A DNA stretch of 9,134 nt from Halobacteria archaeon (lineage in GTDB: Archaea > Halobacteriota > Syntropharchaeia > Alkanophagales > Methanospirareceae), in NCBI GenBank assembly GCA_029932715.1, contig JAOZPO010000017.1, positions 1 to 9,134 on the forward strand, written 5' to 3'. Positions 1 to 6,153 of the stretch are shown piece by piece. The position numbers and the translations under genes were made by a program. How positions within the stretch are numbered: position 1 is the first letter of the stretch; every line of letters begins with the position of its first letter. A model generated the notes under the pieces. The model ran no database searches. It saw only the letters and a list, made by a program, of their open reading frames with translations, and was not told the origin of the DNA.

Positions 1-328
1 AAACGATAACGATAGCAACTTCTTTAGCGCCTTCTGAGATACCAATTGCAAAAGCTCTCTCTATCTGTCTTTTTCCCGCTGCATAAAGAAGAATCTCCAG
101 ACTCAAGTCGCTCGTTATGTTATTCCCCCGCTCCACAGCTCTTAATGCCTTTACTACCGCTGATTTAATATGCTCCTCGCCTGCGATTAGCTCTGCATCC
201 ATAGCCTGTATGGTTACACCATATTTATGACCGGTACTTTTCAATAAAGAGATGAAATCGCCAACATTTGATACACAGACCTTACCAGCAATTATTTTGC
301 AGTTCCATACTTGCCCTTCTTCACTCAT
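1..328 (-). CDS. cgi121: KEOPS complex subunit Cgi121, N-terminal part (runs off left edge)
   Basis: Cgi121 is the small accessory subunit of KEOPS, which makes the threonylcarbamoyl (t6A) modification at position 37 of ANN-decoding tRNAs in the cytoplasm. In the family it binds the Bud32 kinase subunit and helps recruit tRNA. The first 109 residues are visible. They contain the family core: an IAGEEH stretch (48-53), an ALRAVERGNNI segment (61-71), and LEILLYAAGKRQIERA (77-92), followed by a glycine-containing segment. The full family length is about 150-170 residues, so roughly the last third lies off the edge. The ATG at 328 overlaps the acetyl-CoA synthetase stop codon (ATGAGTGA, 8 bases), which suggests translational coupling; no strong Shine-Dalgarno is seen. 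The family call rests on motif recognition and is fairly firm. Linkage to acetyl-CoA synthetase is not functionally expected. Confidence 0.85.
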   Translation of the reverse strand, partial: MSEEGQVWNCKIIAGKVCVSNVGDFISLLKSTGHKYGVTIQAMDAELIAGEEHIKSAVVKALRAVERGNNITSDLSLEILLYAAGKRQIERAFAIGISEGAKEVAIVIV

Positions 329-2384
329 TGCCCAAATGAGCAGTTCCAGTGTAGCCCGGTATTTTTTGTGGACCTCGATATTGTGTTACCTCTGCAAGCT
401 CCTTCAGACATTCGGGATTCCGTGCAGTGGTCATGTCACCGAGCAGTTCGTTCCTAACAAGACCTTTTAGAAAACGCCTTATTATCTTACCGCTCTCTGT
501 CTCTGGCAAGTCAGAGACATAGTAAGTGACTTCAGGTGTTGCTACTGGACCTACTTTATCTCTCACTGCTTTTACTATTTCCCGGTCCATATCTTCATTA
601 GATTTTTCAACACCTTTTTCCAGCACAACGAAAAGAGCAGGTACTTCACCTTTTATCGCATCCTGTTTGCCTACCACGGCAACATCAACAACTTCTTCAA
701 GGTCTTGAACCACCTCTTCTAACTCAGCAGTACCTAACCTGTGCCCCGCAACCTCCATGACATCGTCAATCCGCCCTGTAACTTTTATAAGTGTCTGACC
801 ACCTATTTCCATACCTGTTTTTATTGCACCATCACCTGAAAAATATGTGTCCGTACCATATCTACTCCAGTATTCTTCCACGTATTTCTCTGGATTTTTA
901 TATAGCCCTCTAAGCATAGAAGGTATAAAGGGAGGTTTTACAACGAGATATCCTGATTCCTCCTGCTTCACCGGCTCTCCATTCGCATCCAGAACATCGT
1001 ATCGAACTCCGGGAAGTGCAGGACCTGCTACGCCCGGAACGAACGGACCTATACCAGGGAGCGAAGATAGAAGTATTCCACCGGTCTCTGTTTGCCAGTA
1101 TGTATCCACCAGCGGGCAGCGGCTCTCTCCTATCTTCTCGAAGAACCATTTCCATGTGTCCGGGTCAATTGGTTCACCGACCGAAGCTAAAAGCCTTAGA
1201 GAGGAGAAGTCATGCCCTTCAATCCATTCATCACCCGCGGCTCTTAACGCTCTTATTGCCGTAGGTGCGGTATAGAATATTGTCACCCCGTATTTCTCTA
1301 TTATTCCCCACCATCTACTCACATCAGGATAGTCCGGAGCACCTTCATACCATAGCACGGTCGCACCAATGAGCAAAGGGCCGTATAGTGCATAGGAATG
1401 CCCTGTTATCCATCCTATATCTGCCGTTGACCAGAATAGGTCATCAGGATGTAAATCTGCGACAAGCTTCATTGTTAATGCCACTCCTACACTGTACGCG
1501 CCGCAGGAGTGCATAACTGCTTTTGGTTTGCCTGTCGTCCCGGAAGTGTAGAGCAGGAAACCATAGTCATTTGAAGTAATTACCTCTGGTTCGCAGTAAG
1601 CTTCTGCATCTTTCATCAGTTTGTCGTAGTAATGGTCTCTACCTTCTTTCATTCCTACCTCACTATTCGCTCTCCTTACTACCACACAGTTCTCTGCTCC
1701 TACTTTCTCCAGAATCTCTCCTTCGTCTATCCTCTTTTTTAACTCTATTATCTTGCCTCTCCGGTAAAAACCATCCACTGTGATTAGTATCTTAGAACCC
1801 GCATCCTCCATCCTCTCTCGCACTGCATGGGGTGCAAATGCAGTGTAAACGATTGAGTGCCATGCTCCTATACGCTGACACGCTAAAGCAGCTATTGCAG
1901 TCTCGGGAATCATCGGCATCCAGATGGTCACAGGGCTTCCTTTCTTTACTCCAAGATGCTTTAAGACATTTGCAAACTTGTTTACTTCTCTATATATATC
2001 CATATAGGTCAAGACCTCATGAGCTTCATCCTCAGGTTCCGGCTCCCATATTATTGCCGCCTTATTCCTGTTCTCCTCCAAATGCCGGTCAAGACAGTTG
2101 TAGGATAAATTTGTCCCATTCCCCACAAACCAGTTGAAATATGGTGGTTCCAAGTTCACAACTTTGTCCGCATCCCATTCGTCAAACCAGTAAATTAGCT
2201 CTTTCGCCTGCTTTGCCCAGAACTCTTCTGGATTATTATTCGCTTCCGCATAGATCCTTTCATCACTAAAGTACGCCTTTTCCTTCATCTCATCCGTGGG
2301 CACGTAGACATCCTTATTCTCCGCATCCTCTTCCACCCACTTTATTCCCGCTTCTTTTAGTCTTCTCCCCACATTCACGCTCAT
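321..2384 (-). CDS. acs: Acetyl-CoA synthetase, AMP-forming
   Basis: This enzyme activates acetate with ATP and CoA to acetyl-CoA, AMP and pyrophosphate through an acetyl-adenylate, in the cytoplasm. The 687 residues span the usual full length. An N-terminal acetyl-CoA synthetase cap (about 54-110) precedes the AMP-binding domain. Visible motifs are the phosphate loop YTSGTTGKPK (279-288), SVGEP (401-405), YWQTETGG (429-436, with the acyl-pocket Trp at 430), YFSGDGA (514-520), the hinge region GRIDD (537-541), GHRLGTAELE (547-556), and the catalytic Lys633 in ETESGK. The retained Trp430 favours acetate or propionate over longer acids. Two deviations are seen: Ile326 where Salmonella Acs has Val310, and PETESGK where bacterial enzymes usually read PKTRSGK. 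The ATG at 2384 has a GAGGG ribosome site 8 bases upstream. It lies 68 bases after transcription factor B on the same strand and overlaps Cgi121 downstream, so an operon is possible. Confidence 0.95.
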   Translation of the reverse strand: MSVNVGRRLKEAGIKWVEEDAENKDVYVPTDEMKEKAYFSDERIYAEANNNPEEFWAKQAKELIYWFDEWDADKVVNLEPPYFNWFVGNGTNLSYNCLDRHLEENRNKAAIIWEPEPEDEAHEVLTYMDIYREVNKFANVLKHLGVKKGSPVTIWMPMIPETAIAALACQRIGAWHSIVYTAFAPHAVRERMEDAGSKILITVDGFYRRGKIIELKKRIDEGEILEKVGAENCVVVRRANSEVGMKEGRDHYYDKLMKDAEAYCEPEVITSNDYGFLLYTSGTTGKPKAVMHSCGAYSVGVALTMKLVADLHPDDLFWSTADIGWITGHSYALYGPLLIGATVLWYEGAPDYPDVSRWWGIIEKYGVTIFYTAPTAIRALRAAGDEWIEGHDFSSLRLLASVGEPIDPDTWKWFFEKIGESRCPLVDTYWQTETGGILLSSLPGIGPFVPGVAGPALPGVRYDVLDANGEPVKQEESGYLVVKPPFIPSMLRGLYKNPEKYVEEYWSRYGTDTYFSGDGAIKTGMEIGGQTLIKVTGRIDDVMEVAGHRLGTAELEEVVQDLEEVVDVAVVGKQDAIKGEVPALFVVLEKGVEKSNEDMDREIVKAVRDKVGPVATPEVTYYVSDLPETESGKIIRRFLKGLVRNELLGDMTTARNPECLKELAEVTQYRGPQKIPGYTGTAHLGNE

Positions 2385-2392
2385 TGTTATAT

Positions 2393-2397
2393 CCCTC
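2393..2397 (-). promoter_or_regulatory. Ribosome binding site of acetyl-CoA synthetase
   Basis: GAGGG on the minus strand lies 8 bases before the ATG at 2384. It supports that start and argues against leaderless translation of this gene. Confidence 0.6.
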
Positions 2398-2404
2398 TTA
2401 CTTA

Positions 2405-2440
2405 ATTAATATAATAAATCCACTTTTGCTATCTATACAT
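2405..2440 (-). promoter_or_regulatory. AT-rich possible promoter before acetyl-CoA synthetase
   Basis: The 68-base gap between transcription factor B and acetyl-CoA synthetase is AT-rich. It holds two TATA-like minus-strand stretches, TGTATAGATA (2440-2431) and TTTATTATA (2418-2410). The first would place the transcript start near 2410 and keep the ribosome site at 2393-2397 in the leader. The second would place the start only a few bases from the ATG and exclude that site. No T-tract terminator is seen after transcription factor B, so read-through is equally possible. Confidence 0.35.
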
Positions 2441-2452
2441 GGCTTTGACAAA

Positions 2453-3355
2453 TTAATCACTCACAAGAGATGCTTTCTTATGCAGGGGTTGTAAAGTAAG
2501 GAAACCGTCACTTAACTTTAAGTTCTTCTCCAACTCTTTATACCGATTCCGAATTGTAATCGGGGTTGTACCCGCAACCTTGGCTATTTCTCTCTCTGAC
2601 ACTGATTCACCAGTTAAATGCGCAGCGAGAGAGATCGCAGCAGCGGCAGTTCCCGTCGGACCCCATCCCTTAGCCGTTCCCACATCTTTTTTTAATAGCT
2701 CTATCGCCCTTTCCCTTATTTTACCCCTTAATCCCAGCATGGAGCAGAAACGAGGTATGTAGTGTGCAGGGTCAGCAGGAGCAAGCTTTATCTCTAATCT
2801 CTTCAAGAGGAATATATATGTTCTCCTTATTTTCCGCAATGGCATCCGCGAAACCGCGGTGATCTCCTTCAATGTTCGGGGCACCCCGTACTGCCTGCAA
2901 GTGACGTACAGCATCGCTGAGACCAGCTCTTCTATACTCCGCCCCTTAATCAAATTGCGCTTCGCCGCCCTTCTGTATAATACCGAAGTAGATTCTTTTA
3001 TATCGTCCGGCAGCTTCAGTGCCGATGCCATTCTCTCTATCTCACCAAGTGCGAAGGAAAGGGACTTTTCGCCACTATCCATGCTTATTATCCCACGTAA
3101 TCTTTTCGTACGTAAGAGTACATTAGGAGTAGGCGTGCTCAGTCCTTTATTATGCGTTCTATAAGTCATAGGAGGCCCTGTTCTTATCTTTTTAGCTGCT
3201 TGCTCTTCGTTATACGAGCGCCATTCGGGTCCCGTATCCACGAGATTCTCCGCTATTATCACTCCACAATTAGCGCAGTAAAGCTCTGCATGCTTGGGGT
3301 CAGTTATTATATTCGTGGATCCGCATTCCGGGCACTTCCTTATTTTATCTTCCAT
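2453..3355 (-). CDS. tfb: Transcription initiation factor B (TFB), shortened-linker form
   Basis: TFB binds the TATA-binding protein/DNA complex and recruits archaeal RNA polymerase. The protein read here is 300 residues. An N-terminal zinc ribbon uses Cys8, Cys11, Cys27 and Cys30, and is followed by the B-reader segment (GPEWRSYNEEQ, 42-52; GPPMTYRTHNKGLST). Two cyclin-like repeats follow, the second ending in a helix-turn-helix with IAKVAGTTPITIRNRYKELE that contacts the BRE element. The frame extends 36 codons upstream, but I chose the ATG at 3355. The zinc ribbon starts just after it, the upstream residues are unlike TFB, and AAGGAG lies upstream (12-base spacer). From LST to the first cyclin repeat the linker is about 11 residues shorter than in Pyrococcus TFB1 as I recall that sequence, and it lacks the usual RLRKWQ motif. 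This suggests a divergent paralogue. The family identity is certain; specialisation is inference. Confidence 0.93.
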   Translation of the reverse strand: MEDKIRKCPECGSTNIITDPKHAELYCANCGVIIAENLVDTGPEWRSYNEEQAAKKIRTGPPMTYRTHNKGLSTPTPNVLLRTKRLRGIISMDSGEKSLSFALGEIERMASALKLPDDIKESTSVLYRRAAKRNLIKGRSIEELVSAMLYVTCRQYGVPRTLKEITAVSRMPLRKIRRTYIFLLKRLEIKLAPADPAHYIPRFCSMLGLRGKIRERAIELLKKDVGTAKGWGPTGTAAAAISLAAHLTGESVSEREIAKVAGTTPITIRNRYKELEKNLKLSDGFLTLQPLHKKASLVSD

Positions 3356-3367
3356 AAATATATAATG

Positions 3368-3373
3368 CTCCTT
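3368..3373 (-). promoter_or_regulatory. Ribosome binding site deciding the TFB start
   Basis: AAGGAG on the minus strand stands 12 bases before the ATG at 3355. The spacer is long for a Shine-Dalgarno. Together with the position of the zinc ribbon it still favours this start over the longer open frame reaching 3463. Confidence 0.5.
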
Positions 3374-3400
3374 ATGGCATAAATAATTAACGGGTGCCCA

Positions 3401-3410
3401 AATTTTTATT
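3401..3410 (-). promoter_or_regulatory. TATA box of the TFB gene
   Basis: AATAAAAATT on the minus strand, preceded by purine-rich GATGGGG as a possible BRE, predicts a transcript start near 3379. That gives a leader of roughly 24 bases containing the AAGGAG site. It lies inside the longer open frame, which further argues against a start at 3463. Confidence 0.55.
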
Positions 3411-3465
3411 CCCCATCCGGGCGATGTATTTTCTAATGCCCGTACCGGCGACAAAAAAAGCAATC

Positions 3466-3474
3466 TTTATATAT
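3466..3474 (+). promoter_or_regulatory. TATA box of the ferredoxin gene
   Basis: TTTATATAT is a near-consensus archaeal TATA box. A purine-rich AAAAAAAGCAATC stretch just upstream could be the BRE. A start about 25 bases downstream (near 3496) would give a leader of about 25 bases containing a strong ribosome site. It shares the 165-base divergent intergenic region with the TFB promoter. Confidence 0.7.
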
Positions 3475-3507
3475 GATGAAAAAGGAAGAAGATGTAGTAT
3501 AGAAAAG

Positions 3508-3515
3508 AAGGTGAT
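3508..3515 (+). promoter_or_regulatory. Strong ribosome binding site of ferredoxin
   Basis: AAGGTGAT matches the anti-Shine-Dalgarno sequence for eight bases and lies 5 bases before the ATG at 3521. Among the sites found here it is the best, consistent with an abundant protein. Confidence 0.75.
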
Positions 3516-3520
3516 AAAAA

Positions 3521-3709
3521 ATGCCAGCAGTAGTGGATATAGAAAAGTGTGATGCCTGTGGAAGTTGTGTAGAGGAGTGTCCGGTGGAGTGTATAACCTT
3601 AGAGGGTGAAGGTGACGCACAACATGCGGTAGTTAACGCAGAGGAGTGTACCGACTGTGAGGTCTGTGTGGACGTCTGTGAGCAAGGCGCAATAAGCATG
3701 ACGGAGTAG
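3521..3709 (+). CDS. 2[4Fe-4S] ferredoxin
   Basis: A 62-residue soluble electron carrier of the clostridial type, expected to move low-potential electrons between cytoplasmic oxidoreductases such as those of C1 and acetyl-CoA metabolism. The first cluster motif is Cys10-x2-Cys13-x2-Cys16-x3-Cys20-Pro. The second is Cys43-x2-Cys46-x2-Cys49-x3-Cys53. The second motif has Glu in place of the usual Pro after its last cysteine, and an extra Cys24 follows the first motif. The protein is acidic with few lysines, as is usual for these ferredoxins. It is transcribed alone: it has its own TATA box and terminator, and its neighbours on both sides lie on the other strand. The specific redox partners cannot be deduced from sequence. 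Confidence 0.95.
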   Translation: MPAVVDIEKCDACGSCVEECPVECITLEGEGDAQHAVVNAEECTDCEVCVDVCEQGAISMTE

Positions 3710-3738
3710 TAGATCACAGTTAGGAACAAATAGCAAGC

Positions 3739-3780
3739 GAGAATAGCCTCCAAATCGGGGCTTCTCTCTCTTTTTATTTC
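3739..3780 (+). terminator. Hairpin plus T-tract terminator after ferredoxin
   Basis: GAGAA (3739-3743) and GCC (3746-3748) pair with GGC (3759-3761) and TTCTC (3762-3766), with a two-base bulge and a ten-base loop. CTCTTTTTATTTC follows (3768-3780). Archaeal termination relies mainly on the T-tract; the hairpin may add to it. Confidence 0.6.
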
Positions 3781-3811
3781 CCTATATGCTCCGGTAGTCA
3801 ATCATATCCTT

Positions 3812-4111
3812 TCATTTTCGATAATTCACAACGCCATCGAGGAAATGATAAAAGTCCATGTAATCCACGCCAACGCCTGCTTTCGATATGTATGGTTTTT
3901 GTCAATAAAACTGATGTCAGGGTAAAAATTATCATCTCGAAACTTACAGTATTCCAGGCCAACACAGGACTTGAAGCCGTTCCATTCATTGTCAATGTGG
4001 CTGCCCGTGACTTCAATACCGCCATCGGCATTGAATAGCCAGGATAGCGAGATACATCAGCGGTGTAGAGCTTACGTATTCCCCTGATATGATGTCTATG
4101 ACGTGGGTCAT
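3812..4111 (-). pseudogene. Decayed or frameshifted gene of unknown family
   Basis: No intact gene fits the roughly 400 bases between ferredoxin and marker 8. On the minus strand, codons of RNY type read well in successive frames. One frame (4035-3895) contains NADGGIEVTGSHIDNEW, FKSCVGLEYCKF and DDNFYPDISFIDKN. After the A5 run at 3900-3896 the sense moves to another frame (3895-3812), giving PYISKAGVGVDYMDFYHF and LDGVVNYRK then a TGA. The part before 4035 is ambiguous: one frame gives RKLYTADVSRYPGYS and another, starting at the ATG 4111, gives IDIISGEYVSSTPLMYLAIL. Joining the pieces needs one missing base near 4032 and one near 3896. I do not recognise the family. It starts within 10 bases of the marker 8 stop on the same strand. 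A pseudogene is the best reading; an assembly error at the A5 run is possible. Confidence 0.45.
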
Positions 4112-4118
4112 CTTTTTT

Positions 4119-4958
4119 TTATACCATAGGCTGCTTCTCTTCCCTTAGCACCGGCAATCGCATGGTATTCAACAACAAAGCAGCCTTAACCTCTTTGGCA
4201 CGTTCCAAAAGCAATTCCTTGCCCGTTGGTGTGAGTGCGAATATCGGGATTGCCGTACCAGCCTGCAAAATCGCTTTATTCTTTGCGAGTACTCTTATGT
4301 ACTCTGATGCGCCCGCAGTAATCAGATCAGCGACTTCGTAGAACTCCTCTGCCTCCTCTCTTGAGATGCCCGTGAGATGTACCCCGAATATAACTGCGTG
4401 CTCGCTAATTGCTTTACACTGCTTAGCGACTTCCAGTGTGGACACGGTAACTCCCACTCTTTCGTAGCCAAGACGAAGCGCCATCTGCAAACCACTTGCC
4501 TGGTTTATCTGCACAGGATCGAGTATTTCTCCTCCCTTCGCCTTCACACTTTTTATTATTCCTTCCACTGGTGTAGTCTCAATTACACCACTCAGTCTCG
4601 CCCCTATGCCCTGCACCAGTGCCGGATTAGACGTGATTACTGTGCCTGCACCTTCACAAACCGTTACGGTAGCATCAAGCATCCCAAGACGGAGTGCAGT
4701 CATAAAAGTCTCTGAAGCGCCGAAACCAACAAAAACCTCTAACTCTACTTCTCTATTCGCGGTACACATCCCAAAATCTTGTATTCTGAATTCTACGTTC
4801 GCTTTTACCACCTGCTCGTTCAGTTCCTTTAAGCCTCGCTTCTTCTCCCACAATGGGCAGTATTTGAGCAGCGGTTTGCCAACTTCGACTACTTTACCGC
4901 TTTCTACTACTACTCTCGTCTTCCCTAAGGTTTCAAGGACATGCCTGTCTTTTTTCAT
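4119..4958 (-). CDS. Methanogenesis marker protein 8 homologue (DUF2099)
   Basis: This family is nearly confined to methanogens and their methane-oxidising relatives. Its biochemical role is, to my knowledge, not settled; it is used as a genomic marker of the methyl-coenzyme M reductase pathway. The 279 residues match the usual length. Family-typical features are the opening LETLGKTRVVVESGKVVEVG (8-27), YCPLW with Cys34, FRIQDFGMCT with Cys65, a SETFMTALRLGMLDATV segment (82-98), and VCEGAGTVI (100-108) with Cys101. These three cysteines could be functional, which is inference. No signal peptide or membrane segment is seen, so it is cytoplasmic. An in-frame stop three codons upstream makes the ATG at 4958 the first start; no Shine-Dalgarno is visible, so it may be leaderless. 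It diverges from the response regulator and is the only gene here tied directly to methane metabolism. Confidence 0.85.
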   Translation of the reverse strand: MKKDRHVLETLGKTRVVVESGKVVEVGKPLLKYCPLWEKKRGLKELNEQVVKANVEFRIQDFGMCTANREVELEVFVGFGASETFMTALRLGMLDATVTVCEGAGTVITSNPALVQGIGARLSGVIETTPVEGIIKSVKAKGGEILDPVQINQASGLQMALRLGYERVGVTVSTLEVAKQCKAISEHAVIFGVHLTGISREEAEEFYEVADLITAGASEYIRVLAKNKAILQAGTAIPIFALTPTGKELLLERAKEVKAALLLNTMRLPVLREEKQPMV

Positions 4959-5064
4959 CTTGCATTAGCACATAAATCAATTAATAATAGTAAAAATAGA
5001 TATGAATTAATATTAATGAAGTAGATAGCGCATTTGTAATTCAAAGGAAGTAAGAAGGTTAAAT
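4959..5064. promoter_or_regulatory. Divergent AT-rich intergenic region between marker 8 and response regulator
   Basis: These 106 bases must hold the promoters of both flanking genes. The stretch 4980-5020 is strongly AT-rich with TTAATATTAAT-type elements, but no single TATA box stands out. AGAAGG at 5053-5058 is the ribosome site of the plus-strand gene, 6 bases before its ATG. Confidence 0.45.
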
Positions 5065-5970
5065 ATGAGTGTTGAAAAAGTGATAAAAATACTGCTGGTC
5101 GAGGACGAACCCGCGCATGTATCTTTAGTGCAAAGGACATTGTCCAAATCAGCTGCAACTCGCTTTTCTTTTGATACCCGAGTTGTTGAGTGTCTTTCCA
5201 GTGCTATTGAACAGCTACATGGCGATGCTTTCGATTTGGTTCTGCTCGACCTCGGGCTTCCGGATAGTCAAGGACTAGAAACAGTTTCGTGTGTTTACGA
5301 AGCAAACCCTGACACCCCTATTGTGGTGCTCACTGCGCTTTCAGACGAGGAGATTGGACTTCAAGCGATGCAGAAAGGTGCTCAGGACTACTTAATTAAA
5401 GGACATTATACGTCTGACACACTGGCAAGAGCCATCTGCTATGCTATTGAGCGGCAGAATGAGGTGAACCGACGGAAGAGAGTGGAAGCCGCACTGCAAG
5501 AAGCTCATGACGAGCTGCAAAAGCGTAAAGAGCTATTAGAAGCACAATCTGAGCTCCAAACCATTCTCACCAATGCTATTCCATTACTGCTAAGAGGTGC
5601 ATCCCATGAGAAGGCGAACGTGTTCATTCTACAGATGTGTGACAACATCGAAGATATGCTGTGGAAGAAATACTTAGCAGAGCAGGAAGAGGTGGTTGAT
5701 ATGAACACTATGGTCGGAGTTTTATGCAGAATAATGAACGAACTGGGTGGTGATTTTGAGATAAAAAGCGTAGATGGTAAAAAAAGTATCATAAAAGGCA
5801 ATGCCTGTCCCTGGGGTACACAGGCGCAGAAGAATCCTGTATTGTGTATGCTCTGCAAAGGCATCTTCTCACGCATAGCATCAAAGGTATTCGAGAACGT
5901 TGCTGTGTATCTCGATAAGACGATAGGGAATAGAGACAACTGTTGTATTATATTGATCCATGCGTACTAA
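5065..5970 (+). CDS. Response regulator: REC domain, coiled coil, methanogen-type output domain
   Basis: A 301-residue cytoplasmic phosphorylation-controlled regulator. The REC domain (about 6-125) has the acidic pair Glu13/Asp14, phospho-acceptor Asp62 in LLDLGLPD, Thr90 and Lys112, so it should be active. A charged helix (about 130-165, with RRKRVEAALQEAHDELQKRK) is a likely dimerising coiled coil. The remaining 135 residues contain no DNA-binding helix-turn-helix. They end in a segment with ACPWG, KNPVLCMLCKGIFSRIA and a terminal NRDNCCIILI stretch. I recognise this as the methanogen output domain 1 type (MetOD1/MOD1). Its cysteines 248, 261, 264, 293 and 294 could bind metal or act as a redox or small-molecule sensor, which is inference. 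Start chosen by AGAAGG 6 bases upstream. No histidine kinase is adjacent; the KaiC-like ATPase follows after 183 bases. Confidence 0.88.
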   Translation: MSVEKVIKILLVEDEPAHVSLVQRTLSKSAATRFSFDTRVVECLSSAIEQLHGDAFDLVLLDLGLPDSQGLETVSCVYEANPDTPIVVLTALSDEEIGLQAMQKGAQDYLIKGHYTSDTLARAICYAIERQNEVNRRKRVEAALQEAHDELQKRKELLEAQSELQTILTNAIPLLLRGASHEKANVFILQMCDNIEDMLWKKYLAEQEEVVDMNTMVGVLCRIMNELGGDFEIKSVDGKKSIIKGNACPWGTQAQKNPVLCMLCKGIFSRIASKVFENVAVYLDKTIGNRDNCCIILIHAY

Positions 5971-6038
5971 CGCTGAAGTTAAGTCCGTCTCAAACGTCTT
6001 AGCCCTCTCTTATCCATCGTCAGTTTAGTAACAAGGAG

Positions 6039-6044
6039 TTTTTT
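6039..6044 (+). terminator. T-tract after response regulator
   Basis: A run of six T follows AAGGAG in the 183-base gap, about 70 bases after the stop. No convincing hairpin precedes it. It could act as an archaeal T-tract terminator, separating the regulator from the KaiC-like gene. Confidence 0.35.
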
Positions 6045-6082
6045 ATAGTGCGATACTTAATATTAGATAAAACAAATAATTG

Positions 6083-6097
6083 AAATGCATATAAAAA
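6083..6097 (+). promoter_or_regulatory. BRE/TATA promoter of the KaiC-like gene
   Basis: ATATAAAAA (6089-6097) preceded by AAATGC is a good archaeal TATA element. The expected start is near 6118, giving a leader of about 35 bases that includes AGGGGTG (6133-6139) ahead of the ATG at 6154. It implies separate transcription from the response regulator. Confidence 0.6.
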
Positions 6098-6153
6098 TGC
6101 CTGTATTAGACTGTATGTAGCTATGAAACCTTAGGGGTGTTAAAGAAAAGAAC

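Noticed and set aside
847..1275. 142-codon plus-strand frame opposite acetyl-CoA synthetase
   Set aside because: It is an antisense shadow of a gene with clear motifs and its composition is not protein-like.
3356..3463. N-terminal extension of TFB to a start at 3463
   Set aside because: The 36 extra residues are unlike TFB, the TATA box at 3401-3410 lies inside them, and the zinc ribbon starts right after the ATG at 3355.
3982..4000. Small inverted repeat CATTG-T-CAATG with flanking CCA/TGG
   Set aside because: The stem is only five continuous pairs with a one-base centre; it lies inside the decayed coding sequence and is expected by chance.
3892..4038. 48-codon plus-strand frame starting MVFVNKTDV and ending at a TAG
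   Set aside because: It is complementary to the better minus-strand remnant, has no ribosome site, and runs toward the end of marker 8; its protein-like look is explained by RNY symmetry.
3798..4118. Long minus-strand frame directly after and in the same frame as the marker 8 stop codon
   Set aside because: It is open for over 100 codons, but its later part is rich in Arg, Ser and Thr like a shadow frame, while another frame reads as better protein. A broken C-terminal extension of marker 8 is unlikely because the protein already has normal family length.
5505..5939. 144-codon minus-strand frame opposite the response regulator
   Set aside because: It is an antisense shadow of the regulator's coiled coil and output domain, with Ser/Phe-rich low-complexity composition.
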